This document shows positions 1-8,367 of a stretch of 64,000 nt of DNA, in pieces. Every line of letters begins with the position of its first letter. Position 1 is the stretch's first letter. The notes under the pieces were generated by a model, which saw nothing but the letters and a program-made list of their open reading frames with translations, searched no databases and was not told where the DNA came from. Location of the stretch: contig JANQHI010000081.1 of the NCBI GenBank assembly GCA_028282705.1, forward strand, positions 1 through 64,000, in the 5' to 3' direction. Source of the stretch: Prolixibacteraceae bacterium. Lineage in GTDB: Bacteria; Bacteroidota; Bacteroidia; Bacteroidales; Prolixibacteraceae. The translations under genes and the position numbers were made by a program.

Positions 1-1
1 G

Positions 2-1906
2 AAGGCTTACAATGAAGCCATAGCCAGTGGTGATTCCTACTTTAACAACAAAGAATACCAGCAATCCATCACTTCATACAAAGAAGCCCTGGATGTTAAG
101 CCAGGCGAAACTTATCCTGAAAATAAAATTGTTGAAATAAACAGGATTATAGAAGCATTGGCAGCTAAAGAAAAACAGTATAATGAGTTGGTCAAATTAG
201 CTGATAATTCTTTTGAAAACAAAGATTATGGACAGGCTAAGGAGAAATATACTGAAGCATTATCCATAAAACCTGAAGAAGAATACCCCCAAAACCAAAT
301 CACACGCCTCAATGAGTTGGTGGCTGCATTGGCGCAGGCACGTGAACTGGATAATAAATACAGTGCAGCTATTAGTGAAGGGGATAATTTATTTGATGCT
401 GAAGATTATCAAAAAGCAATAGAGGCATATCAAACAGCCTTATCATTTAAACCTTCCGAAAATTATCCTAAGCAGAGGATAGATATAGCAAATAGCAGGT
501 TGGTAGAAATTGCAAAAGAGCTTGAAAGGCAAAGAGGGGTTAACAGGGCTTACCAAAATGCCATTGCAGTTGCTGACCAAGCTTTTGGTGTGAGAAATTA
601 TAACCTGGCTGAAGAAAATTATAAAGAGGCCAGCAAGATAAAACCAGGTGAAACTTACCCATTGATCCAACTGAATAAAATAAATGAAGCCAGGGCAAAA
701 GAGATACAAGACAATTATAACAGGACAATTACCCAGGCAAATACCTATTTTGAAAATAAAGACTATCAACAAGCTAAGGGGCAATATGCAAATGCCTTGA
801 TTATAATCCCTGATGATACTTATGCTACCAGAAGGATAAATGAAATAGATAGGATTCTTCAGGAAATGGCTGATGCTGATGCTGAAAGAAGAAGGATACA
901 ACAGGAATATATGTTAGCAATTACCCAAGGTGATGAAGCTTATCAGGCCAAAGCATATACAAGTGCGTTTGGCTTTTATAATCAGGCAAAAGACTTAAAA
1001 CCCAATGAGAATTACCCTAAGGCCAGGATTAGTGAATTGGAAGAGCTTATTCGCAACCAGAAGCTTGATGAAGATTACAGGAGGATTTTGTTGGCAGCTG
1101 ACGAATTTTTCAAATTGAAGCAATACAATGAAGCCAGGGCAGAATATGTAAAAGCACTAAACCTAAAACCTGACGAAGATTATCCAGCAAGCCAGATCAA
1201 TAAAATTGATGAAATATTACGAGAACTTGAGCGCGCGCGTTTAATTGCTGAACAGCAAGCTGCTGAAAGCATTGCTAAAACTGCTGTGGTCCCTACAGCA
1301 TCAAGGAATATTATTACACAGCAGGGGCAATTTGATGATTATTTGTGGAACCAAATGATGAATGCTTATAATGGATTCCTCAACCAGGCTGATGAGGCAT
1401 TTTCTGATGAGGAATACAATATAGCAAGGTTTTATTACCAACAGGCATTAGATGTTTTTCCTGAAGAGTTATACCCAAAAGAAAAGATTAAAGAGATCAG
1501 GGGGATCATAAATGGTAGGTTATCAGACAGGCTGGAAAGGGAATACCAGCAGTCAGTTGATGAAGGGGATAAAGCCTTGGCTGAAGGGAAGTTAACTATT
1601 GCCAGGTTCCATTATAACAAAGCCTTGGCTTTAAAACCCATTGAAAAGTACCCAAAATTACAGATTGAGGAAATTCGCCAGAGATTGCTTGAAGTACAGA
1701 GCCAAAAGAATACTGAAGAATACAGGAATTTTATCAACATGGCTGATGAGGCATTTGGTAAGGGCAATTACAGTGTAGCCAGGTATTATTACACACAAGC
1801 TTCATACCTGAAACCAGCAGAAACATATCCTGTAACCCAATTAAGGAATATTGAGGACTTATTGTCAGTAGGAAATTCTTCAAGAAGGCAGGATGAGCCT
1901 GAATAG
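2..1906 (+). CDS. TPR-like repeat protein, 5' end outside the window
   Basis: The reading frame is open from base 2, so the ATG lies upstream; the TTG at 158 in the ORF track is internal. I count ten consecutive repeats of about 57-65 residues. Each begins with Y..AI..GD..F and ends with a KP.E.YP..QI..I motif followed by a charged helix. Helix A, helix B and a linker of this kind match tetratricopeptide-like solenoids, which usually act as protein-protein scaffolds. Between repeats 7 and 8 is a low-complexity linker rich in Ala, Thr and Gln. No membrane segment or catalytic motif is visible in the part seen. The C-terminus is short and charged. The gene converges on the peroxiredoxin gene with one base between the stop codons. 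The specific role is unknown. Confidence 0.85.
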   Translation, partial: KAYNEAIASGDSYFNNKEYQQSITSYKEALDVKPGETYPENKIVEINRIIEALAAKEKQYNELVKLADNSFENKDYGQAKEKYTEALSIKPEEEYPQNQITRLNELVAALAQARELDNKYSAAISEGDNLFDAEDYQKAIEAYQTALSFKPSENYPKQRIDIANSRLVEIAKELERQRGVNRAYQNAIAVADQAFGVRNYNLAEENYKEASKIKPGETYPLIQLNKINEARAKEIQDNYNRTITQANTYFENKDYQQAKGQYANALIIIPDDTYATRRINEIDRILQEMADADAERRRIQQEYMLAITQGDEAYQAKAYTSAFGFYNQAKDLKPNENYPKARISELEELIRNQKLDEDYRRILLAADEFFKLKQYNEARAEYVKALNLKPDEDYPASQINKIDEILRELERARLIAEQQAAESIAKTAVVPTASRNIITQQGQFDDYLWNQMMNAYNGFLNQADEAFSDEEYNIARFYYQQALDVFPEELYPKEKIKEIRGIINGRLSDRLEREYQQSVDEGDKALAEGKLTIARFHYNKALALKPIEKYPKLQIEEIRQRLLEVQSQKNTEEYRNFINMADEAFGKGNYSVARYYYTQASYLKPAETYPVTQLRNIEDLLSVGNSSRRQDEPE

Positions 1907-1907
1907 G

Positions 1908-2480
1908 CTAACCTTTGGCGATCAATTCCTTTATTTTTGCCAAGGTGTTACCTGTATCTTCTGAAGCATTAACTGCTTTATCAATGTAGGCAATGTTGCC
2001 TTGTTTGTCAATAATAAATGTCCAGCGCATGGTTGTAATCCCACGCACCAGATCAATAGTTCTCCCTTCAATTTCGCGTTGGATTGTACCCCCATCCCTG
2101 GTATCAACACCATAAGCTTTTGAGACTTCTCCATTGGTGTCAGAAAGGAGCGGAAAATTCAGGTTATTTGCTCTTTTAAAATATACCAGGTTCTCAGGCT
2201 CATCACCACTGATCCCAATAACAGTTGCTCCCAATTTTGTAAAATCATCTTTAAAATCGCGATAGGTACAAGCTTGTTTGGTGCATCCTCCTGTCATGGC
2301 AGCAGGGTAAAAGAATACTACTACATATTCTTTACCAAAATGGTGATTAGCATCCCAAATTTTTTTGTTTTCATCCAATGCTTTAAAGACAGGGGCTTTG
2401 TCTCCAACTGACAATTGCTGGGCATTTAAATTATGGGCTATAAATAAACCCAGGATAGTGAATAAAATAACCTGCTTCAT
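1908..2480 (-). CDS. Secreted peroxiredoxin, Bcp/PrxQ type
   Basis: A 190-residue thioredoxin-fold peroxidase expected to reduce peroxides by an atypical 2-Cys mechanism. The motif GGCTKQAC places the peroxidatic Cys near residue 66 and a second Cys five residues later, the PrxQ spacing. It is preceded by FFYPAAMT, the usual active-site loop. I chose the ATG at 2480 over the ORF-track start because it begins a clean signal peptide (MKQVILFTILGLFIAHNLNA, then QQ), which implies a periplasmic protein. The 28 residues upstream look like translated leader. It is convergent with the TPR gene and is preceded by the terminator of the isomerase-like gene, so it has its own promoter. The electron donor is not evident nearby. 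Confidence 0.9.
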   Translation of the reverse strand: MKQVILFTILGLFIAHNLNAQQLSVGDKAPVFKALDENKKIWDANHHFGKEYVVVFFYPAAMTGGCTKQACTYRDFKDDFTKLGATVIGISGDEPENLVYFKRANNLNFPLLSDTNGEVSKAYGVDTRDGGTIQREIEGRTIDLVRGITTMRWTFIIDKQGNIAYIDKAVNASEDTGNTLAKIKELIAKG

Positions 2481-2563
2481 GTTGTTTAGTTTTTTTATAA
2501 CAATAAAGGAATAATAGGGGAGATTGTTTAGTCGGAAATGCAATTTTTTTGAAATGGAAGACA

Positions 2564-2597
2564 TAAAAAAGAGGCTTCCAAATGGAAACCTCTTTAT
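2564..2597 (-). terminator. Intrinsic terminator of the isomerase-like gene
   Basis: Read on the minus strand, AAAGAGGTTTCC and GGAAGCCTC form a stem around an ATTT loop, with one wobble pair, followed by a run of six T. It sits about 40 bases past the stop of the Tat-exported isomerase-like gene and just before the peroxiredoxin. Confidence 0.8.
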
Positions 2598-2636
2598 CTC
2601 ATGTAAGGTGAGATCTAGGAATTTTATAATTTAATA

Positions 2637-3491
2637 TTAGACAAAGCTAGCATTATTTAAATAATTAAAACTTGTTTCAACACTTTCAAGGGCATCATAC
2701 TCCCTGAAACGGTCTTGTTCAACAAAGAAATATTTCATTCCTGCCTGTTCTTTAATGGCAAATATTTTTTCAAAATCAATGCGCCCTGTCCCCACAGGTG
2801 CAAAGAACATGTCATCTGTTTTAACCATATCCTTAACATGGTACAGTTCAAACCTCCCAGGATATTTCAGGATGTAATCAACAGGGTCGTAACCACCTTT
2901 TGTAACCCAATACAGGTCAATCTCAAAAGTAACCAGGCTAGGGTCAGTTTCTTCAATCAGTACATCCATGCCAATTTTGCCTTCCATTTTTTCAAACTCA
3001 AAAGCATGGTTATGGTAGCCAAAGCGTATGCCATGCTTATTGGCAATTTCACCCATTTTATTGAATTTTTCAGCAGTAGCTTTATACCCGTCAATATTCT
3101 TCCTGAAGTTATCAGGCAGATATGGGTAGATCACAAATTGTGAGCCAGCTTCAGCTGCCCCAGCACAAACTTTTTCTGCCAGGTTAAGCTCAAATACAGT
3201 GTGGCTGCTATGCAATGGCATTCCTAAGGAATTTAACTTTGCTGCAAACTCCTTGGGTTTCATCCCATAGAAAGTATTGTCAGCAGCATTATACCCTGCA
3301 GCTTCCATTGAGTTATACCCAATTTCGGCAAGCCTGTTTAATGTCCCATCCAGGTCATTCTTGATTTTATCCCTTACTGTATAGAGTTGAAGCCCAATTG
3401 TTTTTTCTTTAGTACAAGAATACATAGGCAACACCATGCTACCTGCTGCAAAAGCTGCTGAAGTTTTGAGGAAATTCCGTCTACTGGCCAT
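2637..3491 (-). CDS. Tat-exported sugar phosphate isomerase/epimerase-like TIM barrel
   Basis: A 284-residue protein of the xylose-isomerase-like TIM-barrel family (AP endonuclease 2 superfamily). The N-terminus SRRNFLK followed by a hydrophobic stretch is a twin-arginine signal, so the protein is exported folded, and the C after MYS could serve as a lipobox. Motifs typical of the family are GYHNHAFEFE, FEIDLYWVTKGG, YHVKD and GTGRIDF, which supply the His, Glu and Asp metal ligands. The substrate cannot be read from the sequence; exported members in Bacteroidota are usually linked to sugar catabolism. The gene stands alone between two terminators. Family assignment is firm, reaction uncertain. 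Confidence 0.88.
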   Translation of the reverse strand: MASRRNFLKTSAAFAAGSMVLPMYSCTKEKTIGLQLYTVRDKIKNDLDGTLNRLAEIGYNSMEAAGYNAADNTFYGMKPKEFAAKLNSLGMPLHSSHTVFELNLAEKVCAGAAEAGSQFVIYPYLPDNFRKNIDGYKATAEKFNKMGEIANKHGIRFGYHNHAFEFEKMEGKIGMDVLIEETDPSLVTFEIDLYWVTKGGYDPVDYILKYPGRFELYHVKDMVKTDDMFFAPVGTGRIDFEKIFAIKEQAGMKYFFVEQDRFREYDALESVETSFNYLNNASFV

Positions 3492-3571
3492 TAGTTTATA
3501 TTTTTAGATTAGCTTACCAATATTACAATAAATTTTTTAAAATGAGATAGGGTTCAATACCTTATTACAAA

Positions 3572-3602
3572 TAAAAAAAGACACCAGCAACCTGATGTCT
3601 TT
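3572..3602 (-). terminator. Intrinsic terminator of the decarboxylase beta gene
   Basis: On the minus strand AAAGACATCAG and CTGGTGTCTTT pair, with one wobble, around a short loop, then a run of T follows. It lies 27 bases past the stop of the oadB-like gene and closes the sodium-pump cluster. Confidence 0.85.
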
Positions 3603-3628
3603 ATATTAATAAAGTGTCTTATATCGGT

Positions 3629-5275
3629 TTACATTAAAAAGCTTAATAAAATACCAGCGCCAACAGCAGAACCAATTACCCCAGATACATTAGGTGCCAT
3701 GGCATGCATTAACAAGTGGTTGGTTGGGTCTTCTTTCAGCCCCATATGTTGTACCACCCTTGCACTGTCAGGAACTGCAGAAACTCCACTGGCTCCAATC
3801 ATTGGGTTTATTTTATTCTCTTTTTTCATAAAAACATTCATCAGTTTGGCTCCCATTACACCACCTGCAGTAGCAATAATGAATGAGCCTGCCCCTAACC
3901 CAAATATTTTAATGGATGACCAGGTTAAAAATACATCAGCCTGGGTTGAAGCCCCCACTGTTAATCCCAGTAGGATGGTAATTGTATCAATCAGTGCATT
4001 AGATGCAACATTGGCCAGGCGGTTTGTAACCCCTGATTCTTTTAGTAAGTTACCAAAAAACAGCATCCCTAAAAGTGGCAATGAAGTTGGGGCAATATAT
4101 GCAGTTAGCAATAACCCAACTAGTGGGAATATGATCTTTTCAGTTTTTGAAACAGCCCTTGATGGTTTCATTCTAATGCGCCTCTCCCTTTTTGATGTAA
4201 GAAGTTTTACTACAGGAGGTTGGATAACTGGAACCAATGCCATATAAGAATAAGCTGCTATGGCAATTGGGCCTATCAGGTTTTTTACTGTTTCCCCATT
4301 GGCCATAACGTTCAACCCATTGGCCAGTTTTGATGAAAGGAAGATAGCTGTGGGGCCATCAGCTCCCCCAATAATGCCAATTGCACCTGCTTCAGGTGGT
4401 GCAAAACCAAGCCACAAAGCCCCCAGGAAGGTAAGGAAAATACCAATTTGGGCAGCAGCTCCCAACAGCATCAGTTTTGGGTTAGATATCAAGGATGAAA
4501 AATCTGTCATTGCCCCAATACCTAAAAAGATAAGTGGGGGGTACCATCCCTGCACAACTCCTTTATACAAATAATTCATTACAGAACCAGGCTCATATAC
4601 ACCCAATTGCAGGTTGAAATCAACAGCTTGGAACATGGGTATATTCCCAATCAGGATACCTACCCCAATGGGTATAAGAAGCAGTGGTTCAAAATTATAT
4701 TTGATTGCCAGGAATATAAAGAATAAACCTACAACCATCATTATAATATGCCCCCAGGTTACATTTGCAAACCCTGAAAATTCAAAAAAATTGAATAGCC
4801 CTGAGATGGCTCCAGGATAGTTTTTATATTCAAAACCATCACCTACCAGTTTCCCATCGTCAAAATAGAGTACCCTGTTTCCCAATTGGATGTCTTCCCT
4901 GATGGTTTTATACCCCCCTGAAGTTGAATTTGGGTTAGTGTTTTTACGTAGATGGGTTGCTTTTTTAGGGTTGAATTGTAGGATGATTTCACCATTTATA
5001 ACTGACCAATGCCCTGTGTAGCGCTGCTTGGCTGAGTCAAGTGCAAAAGTGTAGTCTTCCTCAAACCCAATGGTTTTATACCTTTTTGTGGTCCTGATTT
5101 TTTCTTCTTTGGCTGATTTGGTATCATATGTGGCATTTGGAACATATCCACCACTCCTATTTATCCATTTCCCATTTGTAAGCTTTGCCTGCAATTCTGT
5201 TTCTGAACCACTTGCAAAGGTTGTTTGGGCAAGGAACAGGAACGAAAACAATAATAATTGAAATATTTTATACAT
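3629..5275 (-). CDS. Na+-translocating decarboxylase beta subunit with extra N-terminal exported domain
   Basis: The membrane subunit of a biotin-dependent sodium-pumping decarboxylase (OadB/MmdB/GcdB family). It decarboxylates carboxybiotin and moves Na+ outward. The family core spans roughly residues 150-548 and has many membrane segments. It includes GGADGPT near residue 303, the region holding the catalytic Asp of the family, and GASGVSAVPDSARV near the C-terminus, the second ion-binding region. The first 20 or so residues form a signal peptide. They are followed by about 120 residues rich in beta strand and Trp/Tyr (GKWINRSGG, YTGHWSVINGE), absent from ordinary family members of roughly 380-430 residues. 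This extension looks lipocalin-like, but that is only an impression. The start lies three bases after the biotin carrier stop, so the two are co-transcribed. Confidence 0.92.
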   Translation of the reverse strand: MYKIFQLLLFSFLFLAQTTFASGSETELQAKLTNGKWINRSGGYVPNATYDTKSAKEEKIRTTKRYKTIGFEEDYTFALDSAKQRYTGHWSVINGEIILQFNPKKATHLRKNTNPNSTSGGYKTIREDIQLGNRVLYFDDGKLVGDGFEYKNYPGAISGLFNFFEFSGFANVTWGHIIMMVVGLFFIFLAIKYNFEPLLLIPIGVGILIGNIPMFQAVDFNLQLGVYEPGSVMNYLYKGVVQGWYPPLIFLGIGAMTDFSSLISNPKLMLLGAAAQIGIFLTFLGALWLGFAPPEAGAIGIIGGADGPTAIFLSSKLANGLNVMANGETVKNLIGPIAIAAYSYMALVPVIQPPVVKLLTSKRERRIRMKPSRAVSKTEKIIFPLVGLLLTAYIAPTSLPLLGMLFFGNLLKESGVTNRLANVASNALIDTITILLGLTVGASTQADVFLTWSSIKIFGLGAGSFIIATAGGVMGAKLMNVFMKKENKINPMIGASGVSAVPDSARVVQHMGLKEDPTNHLLMHAMAPNVSGVIGSAVGAGILLSFLM

Positions 5276-5278
5276 GGT

Positions 5279-5707
5279 TTACTGTCCAATTTCGATTAAC
5301 ACATCATCCTGCATCACTGTATCTCCAGTACCTACTTTAATGGCACTGACCACCCCACTTTTCTGTGAAAGGATTTGGTTTTCCATCTTCATGGCTTCCA
5401 TAACCACAAGGTTTTGCCCTTCAGTTACAGAATCGCCAACTTTAACATTGATTTTAAGGATTGTCCCAGGAAGTGGGGCAGTTACCTGGTATCCTCCCGA
5501 AGATGGGCTCTTATGGATGAAACCTTCCCCTGGTTTTTTCTCTACTGGTTTCCTGATTAACTTTGGAGTTTTAGAAGTTTTAATTTCCTCTTCAATATTA
5601 ACATTGTAAGCTGTTCCATTTACCTCCAATTTGGCAACATTGTCCTCTATGTCTTTTATATGGACTTCATAAACATTGCCACTTATGTTGAATTTATATT
5701 TTTTCAT
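5279..5707 (-). CDS. Biotin carboxyl carrier subunit of the decarboxylase
   Basis: A 142-residue protein with a C-terminal biotinyl/lipoyl domain (about residues 70-142). The attachment motif EAMKMEN is visible, so the biotinylated Lys is about residue 107. The PLPGTI half-turn upstream is the standard start of the domain. The first 60 residues form a small beta-rich region and a Lys/Pro-rich hinge, as in GcdC and MmdC. It carries CO2 from methylmalonyl-CoA bound to the alpha subunit to the membrane beta subunit. It is separated from the gamma gene by 115 bases and from the beta gene by three. Confidence 0.93.
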   Translation of the reverse strand: MKKYKFNISGNVYEVHIKDIEDNVAKLEVNGTAYNVNIEEEIKTSKTPKLIRKPVEKKPGEGFIHKSPSSGGYQVTAPLPGTILKINVKVGDSVTEGQNLVVMEAMKMENQILSQKSGVVSAIKVGTGDTVMQDDVLIEIGQ

Positions 5708-5822
5708 CTTATTAAAATTGTTTGTTATTCTAAGGAATAAGATGGAACTCGCATAATTCTAATAATTTGCGTATATATGAAAAATTTTCTCATGCTCGTT
5801 TCATTTTCCTATTTTGATTGGG

Positions 5823-6203
5823 TTACCTGCCTGGCCAATTTTGTGTTACTTCATAAATTTTTGAACTCCATGGAGAGTATGATTTTCTCACTTTTTTGAT
5901 GGTAATAATTCCACTTTCTTCATCATGCAATTCATTGAAATACATATGCAATGCCATGCTTATAGCTGCAGTCACATTTCCCTCAATGTTATACTCTTCA
6001 TGTACTTCATCATGTCCCGGGTCAACTTTTTCCTTCCGTTTGAGGTGCAACCTCCTCAGCTTTACATTCAAAAGTTTAGGTAACTTTTGAAATACCAGCA
6101 CCAATAAGGTAAGTGCCAGTATAACAATTGAGAACCCCACTAGTGCAACAGTAAAACCAAATTCCTGATTATTAGCCAGAAGTATTAATAATAAAGGTTT
6201 CAT
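5823..6203 (-). CDS. Decarboxylase gamma subunit, OadG family
   Basis: A 126-residue protein with one N-terminal membrane helix (about residues 12-38, GFTVALVGFSIVILALTLLVLVF) and a charged cytoplasmic tail, the OadG layout. Gamma subunits hold the beta subunit and the soluble part together. I place the start at the ATG at 6203, ten bases after the alpha-subunit stop. The ORF-track start would overlap that gene and add a non-membrane leader. The tail contains HDEVHEEYNIEG and a helix with AISMALHMYF, a pattern often seen in Bacteroidota gamma subunits. The His-rich C-terminus that binds metal in the Klebsiella subunit is not seen. Confidence 0.8.
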   Translation of the reverse strand: MKPLLLILLANNQEFGFTVALVGFSIVILALTLLVLVFQKLPKLLNVKLRRLHLKRKEKVDPGHDEVHEEYNIEGNVTAAISMALHMYFNELHDEESGIITIKKVRKSYSPWSSKIYEVTQNWPGR

Positions 6204-6213
6204 TTGGCATTTT

Positions 6214-7773
6214 TTAAAGTGGTATATTTGAATGTTTTTTAGGAGGGTTGACCAGTTTCTTTGTTGCAAGGCTTTGTAATCCCCTAATGATCCTGAACCT
6301 GGTGTTTATTGGCTCAATCACATCATCAATATAACCCAATGATGCAGCTTGGTAAGGATTAGCAAATTTTTCTTTGTAATCCTCTTCATGCTCTGCAATG
6401 AATTTAGCCCTTTCATCAGGGTTATCAATTTTTTTTAATTTTTTACCCTGAAGGACTTCAACAGCACCAGCAGCCCCCATTACTGCAATCTCAGCAGTTG
6501 GCCAGGCATAATTAAGGTCACCTCTTAGTTGCTTACATGACATTACATCATGTGCACCACCATATGATTTACGCAAAGTAACTGTAATTTTAGGCACAGT
6601 AGCTTCACCATAAGCAAACATAAGCTTTGCCCCATGGGTTATGATGCCACCATATTCCTGCTTGCTGCCAGGAAGGAAACCTGGTACATCAACCAATGTA
6701 ATAATAGGGATGTTAAAGCTATCACAGAACCTTACAAACCTGGCAGCTTTCCTTGAGGCTTCAATATCTAATACACCAGCAAGGTAGTTGGGCTGGTTAG
6801 CAATGATCCCCACAGGTTGCCCATCAAATTTAGCAAACCCAACTACAATATTTTTAGCATAGTTCCTATGGATTTCAAGGAATTCCCCATAATCAACAAC
6901 CAAATGGATTACATCTATTATATCATAAGGTTGGTTTGGGTTTTCAGGTATTATTTCGTTTAAACTTTCTTCTTTCCTTTCAATTGGGTCTGAACATTCA
7001 GTTACAATTGGGTCTTCAAGGTTATTTTGTGGTAAGTAAGTCAATAATTTACGCAAAAGCATTAAGCCTTCTTTTTCATTTTCAACCAGGAAGTGTGCTA
7101 CCCCTGACTTGGAGGCATGTATCTTACCACCACCCAGGTCTTCAGTAGTAATATCTTCTCCTGTTACTGTTTTTACAACCTTAGGGCCCGTAACAAACAT
7201 GTAAGAGTTCTGCTCGGTCATCATGATAAAATCAGTAAGGGCGGGTGAATAAACAGCCCCTCCTGCACATGGCCCAAAAATGGCAGATATTTGTGGGATT
7301 ACCCCTGAAGCCAGGATATTCCTTTCAAAAATTTCTGCATAACCTGCCAATGAGGTCACACCTTCTTGTATCCGTGCACCACCTGAATCATTTATCCCTA
7401 TAACAGGTGCTCCAACTTTCATGGCCATGTCCATGATTTTGCAGATTTTCATGGCAAAAGTTTCGGAAAGGGAACCACCAAAAATGGTAAAATCCTGGGA
7501 GAACACATATACAATCCTCCCATCAATAGTTCCATGCCCTGTTACTACTCCATCACCAAGGTATTTGCTTTTGTCGAGCCCAAAGTTTGTACACCTGTGT
7601 TTTACAAACATGTCAAACTCTTCAAAGCTACCTTCATCCAACAACATCTCTATCCTTTCCCTGGCAGTAAATTTGCCTTTCCTATGTTGTGCTTCAATCC
7701 TTTTTAACCCGCCACCAAGTTTTGCTTCTGTGCGCAGGTCAATAAGTTTTTTAATTTTATCCTGGTTGTTCAT
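6214..7773 (-). CDS. mmdA: Methylmalonyl-CoA decarboxylase alpha subunit / carboxyltransferase
   Basis: A 519-residue acyl-CoA carboxyltransferase with the two crotonase-like halves of the family, close to the usual 510-520 residues. Typical motifs are [15 protein letters not shown] at the N-terminus, GGARIQEGV, the oxyanion loop [21 protein letters not shown] and, in the second half, VPGFLPG and [10 protein letters not shown]. It transfers the carboxyl group of methylmalonyl-CoA to biotin, giving propionyl-CoA. The same fold serves propionyl-CoA carboxylase beta subunits. The neighbouring gamma, biotin carrier and membrane beta subunits favour the sodium-pumping decarboxylase, although the reaction is reversible in principle. 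The epimerase gene ends 19 bases upstream, consistent with one operon. Confidence 0.92.
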   Translation of the reverse strand: MNNQDKIKKLIDLRTEAKLGGGLKRIEAQHRKGKFTARERIEMLLDEGSFEEFDMFVKHRCTNFGLDKSKYLGDGVVTGHGTIDGRIVYVFSQDFTIFGGSLSETFAMKICKIMDMAMKVGAPVIGINDSGGARIQEGVTSLAGYAEIFERNILASGVIPQISAIFGPCAGGAVYSPALTDFIMMTEQNSYMFVTGPKVVKTVTGEDITTEDLGGGKIHASKSGVAHFLVENEKEGLMLLRKLLTYLPQNNLEDPIVTECSDPIERKEESLNEIIPENPNQPYDIIDVIHLVVDYGEFLEIHRNYAKNIVVGFAKFDGQPVGIIANQPNYLAGVLDIEASRKAARFVRFCDSFNIPIITLVDVPGFLPGSKQEYGGIITHGAKLMFAYGEATVPKITVTLRKSYGGAHDVMSCKQLRGDLNYAWPTAEIAVMGAAGAVEVLQGKKLKKIDNPDERAKFIAEHEEDYKEKFANPYQAASLGYIDDVIEPINTRFRIIRGLQSLATKKLVNPPKKHSNIPL

Positions 7774-7791
7774 TTTGGGTTTTAATACTTG

Positions 7792-8196
7792 TTATTCTTC
7801 TCCACAAATCTCAGTTAGTACCCCATGGGTTGATTTTGGGTGAAGGAACCCAATATTTAACCCTTCAGCACCCTTTCGGCTGGTTTTGTCAATCAGCCTT
7901 ACACCTTTTTCTTCAGCTTCAGCCAAGGCATTATTCACATTGTTTACAGCAAAAGCAATATGGTGTACCCCAGGTCCTTTTTTCTCAATAAATTTCCCAA
8001 TTGGGCCTTCAGGATCAGTTGATTCCAAAAGCTCGATTTTTGTATCACCCACCTTAAAAAAGGCAGTTTTAACTTTTTGATCAGCTACTTTTTCTATCGA
8101 GTAGCATTTAAGTCCAAATACATTTTCATAAAAAGGAATAGCTTCTTTTAAATCTTTAACAGCAATCCCAATGTGTTCAATATGTGAAATATCCAT
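7792..8196 (-). CDS. mce: Methylmalonyl-CoA epimerase
   Basis: A 134-residue vicinal-oxygen-chelate protein that interconverts (S)- and (R)-methylmalonyl-CoA, linking the B12-dependent mutase to the decarboxylase. The start HIEHIGIAVKDL and the later GPGVHHIAF and LTEICGEE supply the expected metal-binding His, His and Glu. Length and motifs fit the family exactly, and it is immediately upstream of the alpha subunit. No methylmalonyl-CoA mutase gene is in the window, so that step is encoded elsewhere. Confidence 0.95.
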   Translation of the reverse strand: MDISHIEHIGIAVKDLKEAIPFYENVFGLKCYSIEKVADQKVKTAFFKVGDTKIELLESTDPEGPIGKFIEKKGPGVHHIAFAVNNVNNALAEAEEKGVRLIDKTSRKGAEGLNIGFLHPKSTHGVLTEICGEE

Positions 8197-8240
8197 TTTG
8201 TGTTATTATTTGAGTTATAAAATTGTTTTCAAATTGGCTG

Positions 8241-8248
8241 CAAATTTA
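8241..8248 (-). promoter_or_regulatory. Candidate -7 box for the mce operon
   Basis: The minus strand reads TAAATTTG, which fits the Bacteroidota -7 consensus TAnnTTTG, about 45 bases before the mce ATG. No TTG is seen at the -33 distance. A promoter is needed here because the preceding CoA-transferase gene ends in a terminator. Confidence 0.35.
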
Positions 8249-8329
8249 ACCTGAAAATATGAATAGTTTAATGACTTTAAACCACTTATGGAGATAAGTG
8301 CTAGTGTTGAATTACATTTTTATAGTAAC

Positions 8330-8356
8330 AAAAAAGGCAGACTTCCGCCTGCCTTC
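8330..8356 (-). terminator. Intrinsic terminator of the CoA-transferase gene
   Basis: On the minus strand AAGGCAG and CTGCCTT form a seven-pair stem around an eight-base loop, followed by T's. It lies just past the CoA-transferase stop, so that gene and the mce operon are separate transcription units. Confidence 0.85.
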
Positions 8357-8367
8357 CTGTATATTGT

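Noticed and set aside
443-901. 152-residue minus-strand ORF inside the TPR gene
   Set aside because: It is an antisense shadow of the strongly repetitive coding strand, with no start context or family features.
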